13,784 nucleotides of DNA, from positions 1 to 13,784 of the forward strand of contig JBBRYY010000078.1 in NCBI GenBank assembly GCA_038237245.1. Reading direction: 5' to 3'. A program made the translations under genes and the position numbers. Position 1 is the stretch's first letter. Each line of letters starts with the position of its first letter. This stretch comes from FEN-1250 sp038237245 (GTDB taxonomy: Bacteria > Gemmatimonadota > Gemmatimonadetes > Gemmatimonadales > Gemmatimonadaceae). Positions 7,128 to 13,784 of the stretch are shown piece after piece. Under the pieces are notes generated by a model, which ran no database searches, was not told the DNA's origin, and saw only the letters and a list, made by a program, of their open reading frames with translations.

Positions 7128-7694
7128 TCAGGGCGCGTCCGCGGGCGTCAGGCGTTCGAGCACGGACGCAAGGTCAGCGGCCGCCGCGGCAGTGTACCGC
7201 CCGTCAGCGCGCCAGAGCGCGGTGCCATTGCGCGACACGAGTAGCGTCACGATGCGATCCTCGGTGGTGATACCGAGCGCCTTCTTGAACGGCGTCTTGT
7301 CGATATAGAGCGTGATCGTCGTCTCGCGCGTCGCCTTCTCGGGTATGCCGCGCGCCATGCCGCCGTCAATGAAACCGCGCACCATTCGGTAAGAACGGCT
7401 CAGCGTGGGCAACTCGTAGGCCTTCAATCCGGCGCGTTTGGCCGTGATGGACTTGAGAAACGGCACCCAGCTATCCACGTCGTTCTGTTGCTCACGTTTG
7501 AACGCCACAAGCGCGATGTTCAGCTCGCCTTCAAAGTCGTTGGGCAGCGAAAAACGTCGCCCCTCGAGATTGGAGCCTTCGACTCTCGGAAAATGAAGCG
7601 TCGAATCCGGCGCAACGGTCATGGATTGGGGCCCGATTGCCCCCGCCTGCCCATGAACGGCGGCGATGAGCAGAATGACGACAATGGTACGCAT
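7128..7694 (-). CDS. Exported thioredoxin-fold-like protein, possibly ATP10-related
   Basis: A 188-residue protein with an N-terminal signal peptide (MRTIVVILLIAAVHGQAGA), so probably periplasmic. The body reads like a thioredoxin/peroxiredoxin-type fold without the active-site cysteines. FPRVEGSNLEGRRFSLPNDF resembles the opening of redoxins; LNIALVAFKREQQNDVDSW looks like the first core strand and helix, where CXXC would sit but is replaced by REQQ. YELPTLSRSYRMVRGFIDGG and TITLYIDKTPFKKALGI follow, then the strand LLVSRNGTALWRADG. The IDGGM and LYIDK blocks recall the mitochondrial ATP synthase assembly factor ATP10 family, which has bacterial homologues; I give that as likely, not certain. 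There is no cysteine in the chain, so disulfide chemistry is excluded. It is 115 bp upstream of the M3 peptidase start on the same strand, but the good ribosome site and spacing of the peptidase do not prove an operon. Confidence 0.75.
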   Translation of the reverse strand: MRTIVVILLIAAVHGQAGAIGPQSMTVAPDSTLHFPRVEGSNLEGRRFSLPNDFEGELNIALVAFKREQQNDVDSWVPFLKSITAKRAGLKAYELPTLSRSYRMVRGFIDGGMARGIPEKATRETTITLYIDKTPFKKALGITTEDRIVTLLVSRNGTALWRADGRYTAAAAADLASVLERLTPADAP

Positions 7695-7969
7695 ACGGAC
7701 AACTGTTCCATGAGCTGAGTGAAAGCGCGAGGCAACGCTCGCGTGGTGTTAGGTGGCAGCCAGGTCATCGCCTGAGTTCGACCACCAGCTCCGGTGGTCG
7801 GGCATCCTTCGGACGCCGCAGACACTCAGTGGCGTGGCGAAACCATAAGGAACGCTGGATGTCGACGAATGGAATGCGGGTCCGCGTTCGCGCCACAGGT
7901 TCGTGAAGTGGTGGCGGGACGCACGCGCTCAAAACACCGGCGAGTGACCTGATGCACGACGAGTACCTA
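7695..7969. other. Intergenic stretch with no recognised gene
   Basis: This stretch should hold the promoter of the 7694 minus-strand gene. I see open frames here only as uninformative Arg/Pro-rich translations and no convincing -10/-35 pair, hairpin or RNA gene. Confidence 0.5.
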
Positions 7970-8103
7970 CTACGGACGAGGTGGGATTCGAACCCTCGGA
8001 ACGCAATTAACGTACGCACACTTTCCAGGCGTGCGTGTGCGACACCGAATCCGGACATCATGACTCACTCTATAGAGCGCTGCGTGCGATCTGTCCTGGT
8101 CGG
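7970..8103 (-). repeat. tRNA-Ser(GGA)-derived 134-bp repeat, copy 1
   Basis: Read on the minus strand, this unit ends in the 3' two thirds of a tRNA-Ser. The anticodon arm is CACGC-CTGGAAA-GTGTG (8033 down to 8017, anticodon GGA at 8026-8024). The variable arm region is at about 8015-7999. The T-loop TTCGAAT (7992-7986) is flanked by GAGGG and CCCAC, with one A-A mismatch. The 3' acceptor strand CTCGTCC plus G follows (7980-7973). The D-arm and 5' acceptor strand are absent: the ~70 bp upstream of the anticodon arm are unrelated to a tRNA. That unrelated head is nevertheless shared with copy 2, so the whole 134 bp is one repeated unit. It lies downstream of the minus-strand membrane protein gene (ends 8216) in the same orientation. 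It is not a functional tRNA gene. Confidence 0.82.
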
Positions 8104-8215
8104 AATGCTATCACGTCCCGGTTCGTCCGCATCGAGTTCACTCAGAAGTTCATTCACCCTTCCTGCCCAGGTGCATTTATGATTGGTGCTCGGATGCATG
8201 GGCGTCAACACACAA
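8104..8215. other. Intergenic stretch between repeat copy 1 and the membrane protein gene
   Basis: About 110 bp with no recognised gene, promoter or terminator. Weak similarity to the copy 2 flank continues for a few bases after 8103 (ATGC at 8105-8108). Confidence 0.4.
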
Positions 8216-8779
8216 CTAGCGCGGCCAGAGATAGGAAAAGAGCAGCGCGGTGAGCACGGCATAGATCAGCGAGTCGACCGTGGCCTTGATCGTGATCGCC
8301 CACGAGCGACTGTACCAGATCGAGAGCTGCCAGAGCGCCGCGCAATAGGAGACGAACGAGACGAGTCCGGCGAAGCGGAACACGGCACGGAATGGAGCGC
8401 CGGGCAGCAGCGCATGAGCCGCCACGTACGCCGTCAGCGCGCTCACGACGATGAGATACACGAACCACAGCACCAGCTCCCTCGACATCGACATGGTTTC
8501 GCGAGCCGGCATGACGGTCATGATCACTCGTGGCCCGCGCTTCACCTTCTCCATGAACTCCGCGGTCTTCATCTCGGCCATCCCCGATGCCCGCGGCACC
8601 ATGTAGTCACCCGGGACCGTGACGAGCGGACGCAGCGCATCCATCACCTGGTCCTCGTTCGCCAACTTCGGATAGTCGTTCTTGTGCCACGGCGAGGCCA
8701 TATGGATGATCGAGCTGACGACGAACACGACGACGGACGATAGCAGAATCGGCAGCCACAGCGCGCTCATGGGAGTCAT
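8216..8779 (-). CDS. Conserved-looking four-helix membrane protein, unknown function
   Basis: A 187-residue integral membrane protein. Predicted segments are at about residues 7-27, 102-122, 133-153 and 163-184, with a soluble loop of about 75 residues between the first two. The loop holds the distinctive blocks HMASPWHKNDYPKLANEDQV (26-45) and ALRPLVTVPGDYMVP. These read like a conserved hypothetical family seen in soil bacteria, but I cannot name it. No catalytic or metal-binding signature is evident beyond His26 and His32. The start at 8779 has GGAGGG five bases upstream, a strong ribosome site; an in-frame Met at residue 4 is less well placed. It is transcribed divergently from the small ORF and kinase to its right, so the 8780-9082 region probably holds its promoter. 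Confidence 0.85.
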   Translation of the reverse strand: MTPMSALWLPILLSSVVVFVVSSIIHMASPWHKNDYPKLANEDQVMDALRPLVTVPGDYMVPRASGMAEMKTAEFMEKVKRGPRVIMTVMPARETMSMSRELVLWFVYLIVVSALTAYVAAHALLPGAPFRAVFRFAGLVSFVSYCAALWQLSIWYSRSWAITIKATVDSLIYAVLTALLFSYLWPR

Positions 8780-8811
8780 CCGACCCTCCTGTTCGAGAGT
8801 GCATCCGACTA

Positions 8812-9078
8812 ATGGCGGAGCATATGGGTGCCAACGTACGTCCGCGCCGCTGGAGGCGGAAGCAGGACAGCCAAGCGCCTTGGTTCGGGCTCCGCCAGAG
8901 CGATGGACTGGTGCCCGGAAACGAACGCTCGCACATTTTCGACATCAGCGAGCTCGAGCTCTCACGCATCTTACCGGAAGCCGAGATCGGCTCGCGCCAC
9001 ACGGCCATCCAGCACTCCTTTCTTGCGACGGTCATTATGCGCACGCGCGCGCCCGATCGTGATATGAAAACACTGTGA
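8812..9078 (+). CDS. Small hypothetical protein upstream of the histidine kinase
   Basis: An 88-residue frame, not recognised. Its codons end in G or C about three quarters of the time, much as in neighbouring genes, and the C-terminal half (including NERSHIFDISELELSRILPE and TAIQHSFLATVIM) reads like a folded soluble protein. The stop TGA is 4 bp before the kinase ATG, so if real the two could be translated in sequence. Against it, there is no Shine-Dalgarno at a proper distance from ATG 8812 or from the second Met at 8824, and the first 25 residues are Arg-rich. The minus strand also has an open frame here, but its translation is Ser/Arg-rich and unlike a protein. It may be a real short gene, the remnant of a longer one, or just leader sequence. 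Confidence 0.4.
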   Translation: MAEHMGANVRPRRWRRKQDSQAPWFGLRQSDGLVPGNERSHIFDISELELSRILPEAEIGSRHTAIQHSFLATVIMRTRAPDRDMKTL

Positions 9079-9082
9079 GAGC

Positions 9083-12000
9083 ATGACCTCGATCCCGCCG
9101 TTGGACACGGGCGAGCTCTACCGCATCCTAGCCGAGAGTGCGAGTGACGCAATCGTCACGATCGACGGGGAGAGCGTCGTGCTGTCGATCAATCCCGCTG
9201 GCGAAGCGCTCTTTGGATACTCCGCTCCCGAGCTACTCGGCACCTCATTGACTCGCCTCATGCCCGAACGCTATCAGGCTGCGCATCGGGCTGGCATGTC
9301 GCACTTCCTGAAGACCGGCAAGCGACGGATACCATGGAAGGCGGTGCGCCTGTCGATCCTCACCAAAGCTGGGCACGAAATCCCTGTCGAGATTTCCTTT
9401 GGTGAGTTCGAGTCAGCCGGCCGCCATATTTTCTCCGGCGTCTTGCGCGACGTTTCCGATCGAGTCGCGACCGAAGCGACGCTTGCGGCGAACGCTGAGC
9501 AACTGCAGGGTCAGGCGGTCGAGCTCGAGCAACAGATCGAAGAAGCGCAGGCGGTCGGCGAAGAGCTCGAGCAGGCCAACGAGGAGCTCCAACAGGCGAA
9601 TGTCGCTCTGGAGATGGCACGCGCAGACGCCGAGGCGGCGATCGCGCGGTTACAGTCGCAAGAAGCAGAATATCGTGCACTCGCGAACTCGATGCCGACT
9701 CTGGCATGGATGGCGAAGCCCGACGGGTGGATTTTCTGGTACAATGAGCGTTGGTACGAATACACTGGCACCGTACCCGCCGATATGGAGGGGTGGGGAT
9801 GGCAACGAGTGCACGATCCCCAGACACTTCCCGACGTGCTCGACCTCTGGTCCGCATCGATAAAAAGCGGCGAGCCGTTCGAGATGACCTTTCCTCTGCG
9901 CGGCGCAGACGGATCGCTCCGCCCTTTTCTTACACGCGTCTTCCCGCTTCGCGGGACGCACAACGAGATCGTCCGCTGGTTCGGTACGAACACGGATGTG
10001 TCCCACGAGCGCGCGGCGCGCGTGGCCGCAGAGAATGCAACGGCGCGCATACGACGGCTGCAAAACGTCACCGCGCTTCTCGCGCGCGCACGGACACTTC
10101 ACGACATCGCCGGGGCGGTGGTGCACCAGGCAGTGGAAGCGACCGGGGCGGTCACCGGCCTGGTGGCGCTTCGCGACGGCAACACCGAGGATGCCGTGCT
10201 CCTGGACGAAAGGGGGCTCCCCGACTCGCTTCGGTCGGACTACGCGCGCTTTCCAATTAGTCGGGACAGTCCGACGGCCGAATGCCTGCGCACGAATAAA
10301 GCAATCTTCGTCGGAATGCCGGGCGGACAAAATGGACTTCTGGCACGTTACCCGGCGTTGCGCGACGCGTGGGACATGGTAGGCAGCAGCGCCGTAGCCA
10401 GCGTGCCCATTCGACAGCATCACGTGGCTGTGGCCGCGATGACTTTCACTTTTGCAGAGCCACAGAAGTTCGACGCGGAGGACCAGGACTTTTTTTTCGC
10501 GTTGGCGGCGCAAGCGGCGCAGGCGATCGCGCGCGTGCACGCGTTCGACGCCGAGCGCAGCGAACGTCGTCGAAGTGAGTCGATCGTCGAAGCGATTACC
10601 GACGGCTTCGCTACCTTCGACCACGAGCTGCGCTTCACGTACGTGAACGCGCGCGCTGCATCGATGTTTGGCGTCGCACAAAGCGACTTGCAGGGGCGCG
10701 ACCTCACCGCGATGAAGCAGGCGAGCGACTCGCCATTTCTGCATTTGCTTCGCAAGGTGATTGCCGAACGAGTGCCTGGAGAACTCGAGGCCTTTGGAAC
10801 GATCATGGGACGCTGGCTCGCCCTCCGTGCGTATCCAGTCGAAGACGGTGGTGTCATCGTCTATTTCACGGACATCTCGAACCGTCGTCGACAGCAGGAT
10901 GCGTCGCTCTTTCTCGCTGAGGCGAGCCGCCTGCTAACGTCGTCGCCAGATTATGAAGTCACCCTCGGGAAGCTCGCGCGCGCCGCGATCCCGAAGCTGG
11001 GCGAGTGGTGCGCCGTCCACCTTGTCGAGAGCGCGACGAATCAAGGGGTTCCGAAACTGACGCGGGTGGCACTGGTCCACGATGATCCAGCCACGCTCGC
11101 AATCGCCGACGAGTATCTTCGCTTGTATCTTGCCGACTCATTGCGCGACGAGTCGCGGGAGCGCGCGCGCGTGATGAACGGTGAATCGTTGTTGATCCCT
11201 GTCGTCACCGATGAGATGTACGCCGGGCTCGCATCTGATTCGCGTCAGCTCGAGCTCCTTCGCGCGATAGGTCTCAGCTCAGTGATGGTCGTCCCACTTT
11301 CGGTGGCGGGGCGTGTGCTCGGGACAATGACCCTCTGTACCGCAGAGTCCCAACGTCACTATGATGAAGTCGATCTTCAACTCGCGCACGAGCTGGCCGC
11401 ACGTGCCGCGAACGCCGTGGAACACGCGCGCCTGCTCGAGAGGGCCGAAGCCGGGAATGCTGCGAAGGTGGAATTTCTACGCACGGTGAGCCACGAGCTT
11501 CGTCAGCCTCTCAATGCGATCGGCGGACTGTTGCAGCTCTGGGATCTCGGGCTTCGTGGCGAACTCACGCAAACGCAGCAGGGCGACCTCGAGCGCATCA
11601 AACGGAATCAGCTGCAACTCACACATTTGATCGAGGATCTCCTGAGCTTCGCGCGTCTCGACGCGGGGAAGCTCGTCGTCAGGCATCAAGAGCTGCGCCT
11701 TGCACCGGTCCTAGAGGGGGTAACCGCGGCGCTCGCGCTCGAGCTCGACTCGAGGGGGATCATCTATCGCGCCGAAATCACGGATCCATCGCTCATTGCC
11801 ATGGGTGACGCTGATCGATTGCATCAAGTGTTGGTGAACCTGGTGACGAATGCACTCAAAGCGACGTCCCCAGGCGATCACATCGAGGTGACGTGCGTTG
11901 GTGCGGAAGACGGCGTGGTGATCCGAGTGCGAGATACTGGAACCGGCATCCCAGCGGAAAAATTGGAGTCGATCTTCACGCCGTTCGTCCAAGTCGGACG

Positions 12001-12187
12001 CGCACTCAACCAGCCACGCGGGGGCGCCGGGCTCGGGCTTGCAATCTCGCGGGGGCTGGTCGAGGCCATGGGCGGTACGCTGACGGCCGAAAGCATCTTC
12101 GGACAGGAGAGTACCTTCACCGTTCGCCTCAGCACCCCGCGTGCGCCACCGATCGACGCGAGTGCCGAGGTTGATTCGTCACGCTGA
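9083..12187 (+). CDS. Soluble multi-PAS/GAF sensor histidine kinase
   Basis: A 1034-residue sensor kinase with no membrane segment, so probably cytoplasmic. Domains in order: PAS (about 10-128, ESASDAIVTIDGESVVLSIN with NPAGEALFGYS); a Gln/Glu-rich coiled coil (about 131-197); a second PAS (about 198-310, WMAKPDGWIFWYNERW); GAF (about 325-487); a third PAS (about 500-603, EAITDGFATFDHELRFTYVN); a second GAF (about 606-785); HisKA with phospho-accepting His804 in FLRTVSHELRQPLNAI; and HATPase with N-box NLVTNALKA (919-927), G1 DTGTGIP (951-957) and G2 GAGLGLAIS (981-989). All catalytic boxes are intact. There is no receiver domain and no response regulator gene beside it, so it is an orphan whose partner lies elsewhere. 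The start is ATG 9083, 4 bp after the upstream small ORF, with only a weak GAGAG at close range. The ligand is unknown. Confidence 0.95.
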   Translation: MTSIPPLDTGELYRILAESASDAIVTIDGESVVLSINPAGEALFGYSAPELLGTSLTRLMPERYQAAHRAGMSHFLKTGKRRIPWKAVRLSILTKAGHEIPVEISFGEFESAGRHIFSGVLRDVSDRVATEATLAANAEQLQGQAVELEQQIEEAQAVGEELEQANEELQQANVALEMARADAEAAIARLQSQEAEYRALANSMPTLAWMAKPDGWIFWYNERWYEYTGTVPADMEGWGWQRVHDPQTLPDVLDLWSASIKSGEPFEMTFPLRGADGSLRPFLTRVFPLRGTHNEIVRWFGTNTDVSHERAARVAAENATARIRRLQNVTALLARARTLHDIAGAVVHQAVEATGAVTGLVALRDGNTEDAVLLDERGLPDSLRSDYARFPISRDSPTAECLRTNKAIFVGMPGGQNGLLARYPALRDAWDMVGSSAVASVPIRQHHVAVAAMTFTFAEPQKFDAEDQDFFFALAAQAAQAIARVHAFDAERSERRRSESIVEAITDGFATFDHELRFTYVNARAASMFGVAQSDLQGRDLTAMKQASDSPFLHLLRKVIAERVPGELEAFGTIMGRWLALRAYPVEDGGVIVYFTDISNRRRQQDASLFLAEASRLLTSSPDYEVTLGKLARAAIPKLGEWCAVHLVESATNQGVPKLTRVALVHDDPATLAIADEYLRLYLADSLRDESRERARVMNGESLLIPVVTDEMYAGLASDSRQLELLRAIGLSSVMVVPLSVAGRVLGTMTLCTAESQRHYDEVDLQLAHELAARAANAVEHARLLERAEAGNAAKVEFLRTVSHELRQPLNAIGGLLQLWDLGLRGELTQTQQGDLERIKRNQLQLTHLIEDLLSFARLDAGKLVVRHQELRLAPVLEGVTAALALELDSRGIIYRAEITDPSLIAMGDADRLHQVLVNLVTNALKATSPGDHIEVTCVGAEDGVVIRVRDTGTGIPAEKLESIFTPFVQVGRALNQPRGGAGLGLAISRGLVEAMGGTLTAESIFGQESTFTVRLSTPRAPPIDASAEVDSSR

Positions 12188-12213
12188 TCTCGGTGCGCAG
12201 TATCGACCAATTC

Positions 12214-12347
12214 CTACGGACGAGGTGGGATTCGAACCTACGGTACGCTATGAACGTACACACGCTTTCCAGGCGTGCGTGCGGGACACGGAATCCGGAC
12301 ATCACGACTCACGAAAGAGAGCGTTGCGCGCGAACTGTCCTGGTCGA
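12214..12347 (-). repeat. tRNA-Ser(GGA)-derived 134-bp repeat, copy 2
   Basis: Second copy of the unit at 7970-8103, in the same orientation, aligned without gaps at about 115 of 134 positions by hand. The anticodon stem is perfect here (CACGC with GCGTG, 12277-12273 and 12265-12261; anticodon GGA at 12270-12268). The variable arm forms a perfect 5-bp stem (GTACG/CGTAC, 12259-12243). The T-loop TTCGAAT (12236-12230) has stem GTAGG/CCCAC with one A-C mismatch. The 3' acceptor strand CTCGTCCG (12224-12217) is identical to copy 1. The D-arm and 5' acceptor strand are again missing, replaced by the same non-tRNA head. It starts 27 bp after the kinase stop on the opposite strand, and the remnant gene at 12349 begins right at its other edge. 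Confidence 0.82.
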
Positions 12348-12348
12348 T

Positions 12349-12540
12349 ATGCCGATTTGGTACGCGCCACTGGCGGCAGATGCGCGGGCACTGTGGGAGG
12401 ATCCGGGCGCGCAAGCCAAGACGCTGATCGCCGGCACGCTCAATCGATAGCGCGAGCTCGCGATCGCGTACGGAGTGCCCCGCGAGATGGCGACCAATTG
12501 GCGCACGGAAACGATGCAGCCTCTCTTGCTTGCCGCGTAG
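12349..12540 (+). pseudogene. Remnant of an unidentified gene with an in-frame stop
   Basis: From ATG 12349 a frame of strongly G/C-ending codons runs 33 residues (MPIWYAPLAADARALWEDPG and on), meets TAG at 12448-12450, and continues in the same frame for 29 more residues (RELAIAYGVPREMATNWRT and on) to TAG at 12538-12540. Both halves have protein-like composition and the same codon bias, as expected for one gene broken by a nonsense change. I do not recognise the family. The start coincides with the edge of repeat copy 2, so the original gene may have begun further upstream and been cut by insertion of the repeat. Confidence 0.4.
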
Positions 12541-12687
12541 CAATGCCGCGCGCATCCCTCGTCGAGGACTCCCTTGTCCCCTCGCTGCACGCTGTCCTTC
12601 GGGACATCGTCGTGAACCCGTGGTGCGACTTCCTGCCGTCGATCGGCATGCGACCCTCCGTCTGCCTGCCTGCCGAGCCCCGGCCGC
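12541..12687. other. Intergenic stretch between two remnants
   Basis: About 150 bp in which all frames look degenerate. Short stretches such as RDIVVNPWCDFLPSIGM read faintly protein-like but cannot be assigned. No RNA gene, hairpin or promoter is evident. Confidence 0.35.
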
Positions 12688-12810
12688 ATGTTCTACTTCT
12701 GCTACGGCGCCAGCATCAAGCAAGACAAACTCGCCTCGTTTGGCGATCGCGCGGAGCGCACGACGGACGGCGTGATCGTGAAGCTCACCTACCAGTACCT
12801 CGTGAAATAG
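12688..12810 (+). pseudogene. C-terminal remnant, possibly of an outer-membrane beta-barrel protein
   Basis: A 40-residue frame begins MFYFCYGASIKQDKLASFGD and ends ERTTDGVIVKLTYQYLVK before TAG 12808-12810. Alternating hydrophobic residues and an aromatic-rich end (VIVKLTYQYLV) recall the last strand of bacterial porins or other beta-barrels, although a classical barrel would end in Phe or Tyr rather than VK. No start with a ribosome site exists and the upstream frame degrades into Pro/Ser-rich text, so it is probably the tail of a deleted gene rather than a functional small one. Confidence 0.35.
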
Positions 12811-12838
12811 CACACCGCTGCGGTGTACGGCGCAGCAG

Positions 12839-13612
12839 TCACGCGCGTCGAAACCACGGTACGAATGCACTGGTGGTGCGCTGGTATTCGCGATAGGCGT
12901 CGCCCTTGCTGCGCACTGCCTGCGCCTCGGTCAGCGGAATACCCGTCACACGCAGCAGGAAGTAGAGCATCAGCAACGGGCAGACGATGGTGATCCATCC
13001 GTACGGTGATCCCAGCGCGGCGACGAAGAACCCCCACCAGACGAGCGATTCGAAGAAGTAGTTCGGGTGTCGCGAGTATCGCCACAGTCCGACTTCACAC
13101 ACCTTCCCCCGGCTCGCCGGGTCGCCCTTGAACGCCTGCATCTGCAGGTCCGCCACAGTCTCGCCGAGTACGCCGGCGACCGCGAGTGCGAGCCCGACGA
13201 TCTCAACGATCGCAAAGGATCGCACCGGATTGAACGACGCCAGAAGGAACGGCGCTGAGAAGATGGCCACGAGCACAGCCTGCAACTCGAAGAAGCCCAG
13301 GAATCCGAGCGGGCCCGGCCAGCGAAGCCGCAGCTCGGCGTAGCGCGCGTCCTCTGATGGATGATGCCGAATCACGCGCACAAGTATGTACGTGCCGAGC
13401 CGCAGGCTCCACACCGCGCCAATCGCGGCGAACGCCCACTTCCGTGTTTCGAACCCCGGACCTGCCCACGCGTAGATGGGAGCGAGGATCGCCACGCCGT
13501 AGGAGAATGCCACGTCGAGAAGGCCGTAGTTCCTGATCCTTACGCTGATCGCCCAGGTCACGGCGAAGTAGCCGGCCGCAATGGCAAGCCCCATCGCGAA
13601 GAGGGCGATCAT
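12839..13612 (-). CDS. DUF1295 family membrane protein (steroid 5-alpha-reductase-like)
   Basis: A 257-residue integral membrane protein of the DUF1295 / steroid 5-alpha-reductase C-terminal-like superfamily, which includes isoprenylcysteine-methyltransferase-type and NAD(P)H-dependent lipid or steroid reductases. About six to seven hydrophobic segments are visible from MIALFAMGLAIAAGYFAVTW onward. The family signatures are GETVADLQMQAFK (150-162), GLWRYSRHPNYFFESLVWWG (175-194) with the characteristic Arg-His-Pro-Asn-Tyr, and the cytoplasmic tail SKGDAYREYQRTTSAFVPWF (235-254). These motifs form the cofactor-binding part in related proteins. ATG 13612 is chosen because it overlaps the stop of the upstream gene (ATGA) and begins the first membrane helix; the longer frame from 13717 only adds out-of-frame translation of that upstream gene. 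The substrate is unknown; family members often sit with cyclopropane-fatty-acid-synthase-like genes. Confidence 0.9.
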   Translation of the reverse strand: MIALFAMGLAIAAGYFAVTWAISVRIRNYGLLDVAFSYGVAILAPIYAWAGPGFETRKWAFAAIGAVWSLRLGTYILVRVIRHHPSEDARYAELRLRWPGPLGFLGFFELQAVLVAIFSAPFLLASFNPVRSFAIVEIVGLALAVAGVLGETVADLQMQAFKGDPASRGKVCEVGLWRYSRHPNYFFESLVWWGFFVAALGSPYGWITIVCPLLMLYFLLRVTGIPLTEAQAVRSKGDAYREYQRTTSAFVPWFRRA

Positions 13613-13784
13613 GCTTTTGCCGGCGCCGTCCGGCGCACCCGCGTGGCCAGCCCTCGAATGGGCGAGCGCAGTCCGAAATAGAGCGCGCCGGCAAACAGCG
13701 GCGCGATGAAGCACCAAACAACGATTCCCGCCACCGCGATCATACCGAAATCTGCGAAGAACTTGCTCGTGTCATCGCCAAACC
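13609..13784 (-). CDS. Membrane protein C-terminus, 5' partial
   Basis: The last 57 codons of a gene that enters from the right edge and stops at TGA 13611-13609, overlapping the ATG of the DUF1295 gene. The visible part has a short acidic lead-in (GDDTSKFFADFG), one clear membrane helix (MIAVAGIVVWCFIAPLFAGA and a few more residues), and a basic tail (RGLATRVRRTAPAKA) that would sit in the cytoplasm. Codon use matches the neighbours. The ATGA overlap implies translational coupling, so the two products are probably made together and may act in the same membrane-lipid step. Too little is visible to name the family. Confidence 0.7.
   Translation of the reverse strand, partial: FGDDTSKFFADFGMIAVAGIVVWCFIAPLFAGALYFGLRSPIRGLATRVRRTAPAKA

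Noticed and set aside
7973..8033. Functional tRNA-Ser(GGA) gene
   Set aside because: The D-arm and 5' acceptor strand are missing at both copies and the T-stems contain mismatches, so a normal tRNA cannot form.
7952..8182. Open frame on the + strand across repeat copy 1 (contains RTRWDSNPR)
   Set aside because: The text is the translation of the antisense of a tRNA T-arm and acceptor strand; a very similar translation appears at copy 2 only because the DNA is repeated.
8607..9152. 181-residue minus-strand frame over the membrane protein start and small ORF
   Set aside because: The composition is Ser/Arg-rich, it conflicts with the well-supported membrane protein frame, and it runs into the kinase start.
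9650..10744. 364-residue minus-strand frame inside the kinase gene
   Set aside because: It is a shadow of the kinase PAS/GAF region with His/Arg-rich text and no motif.
12193..12450. Open frame on the + strand starting in repeat copy 2
   Set aside because: Its first half is antisense tRNA-derived sequence (RTRWDSN); only the part after the repeat is coding-like and is listed as a remnant.
12141..12896. 251-residue + strand frame spanning repeat copy 2 to the DUF1295 gene
   Set aside because: It is read through antisense tRNA-like sequence and the end of a convergent gene; no domain and no ribosome site.

Overview
The window looks like a chromosomal stretch from a high-GC, Gram-negative-type bacterium. 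Coding frames end almost every codon in G or C, Shine-Dalgarno sites are weak to moderate, and several products carry Sec or lipoprotein-type signals (secreted M3 peptidase, periplasmic di-haem peroxidase). A lineage such as Gemmatimonadota or Acidobacteriota would fit the gene mix, but that is a guess: no 16S or other marker gene is present.

Layout. (1) Positions 1-2994, + strand: a tightly packed run of a di-haem cytochrome c peroxidase (5' end cut off), an isonitrile-hydratase-like DJ-1/PfpI protein, a small membrane protein and an AraC-type regulator, with overlaps or near-zero gaps. (2) 3114-3847, + strand: a 61-residue, 14-cysteine metallothionein-like peptide followed by a strong hairpin, then a SpoIIAA-like STAS-fold protein. 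(3) 3994-7694, - strand: a SASA-type acetylesterase lipoprotein, a secreted M3 peptidyl-dipeptidase with an intact zinc site, and an exported thioredoxin-fold-like protein. (4) 7695-12838: a four-helix membrane protein of unknown function (-) and a 1034-residue soluble multi-PAS/GAF histidine kinase (+), with a small ORF between them. Two copies of a 134-bp repeat lie on either side, each containing the 3' two thirds of a tRNA-Ser(GGA). (5) 12349-12810: two apparent gene remnants. (6) 12839-13784, - strand: a DUF1295-type membrane protein translationally coupled to an upstream membrane protein cut by the window edge.

The most unusual items are the tRNA-Ser-derived direct repeats (134 bp, ungapped, about 86% identical by my hand alignment, both lacking the D-arm and the 5' acceptor strand) and the histidine-free, CXC-rich metallothionein-like peptide. 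The rest is mostly ordinary housekeeping or accessory metabolism. I see no CRISPR array, insertion sequence transposase, integrase, rRNA or complete tRNA gene.
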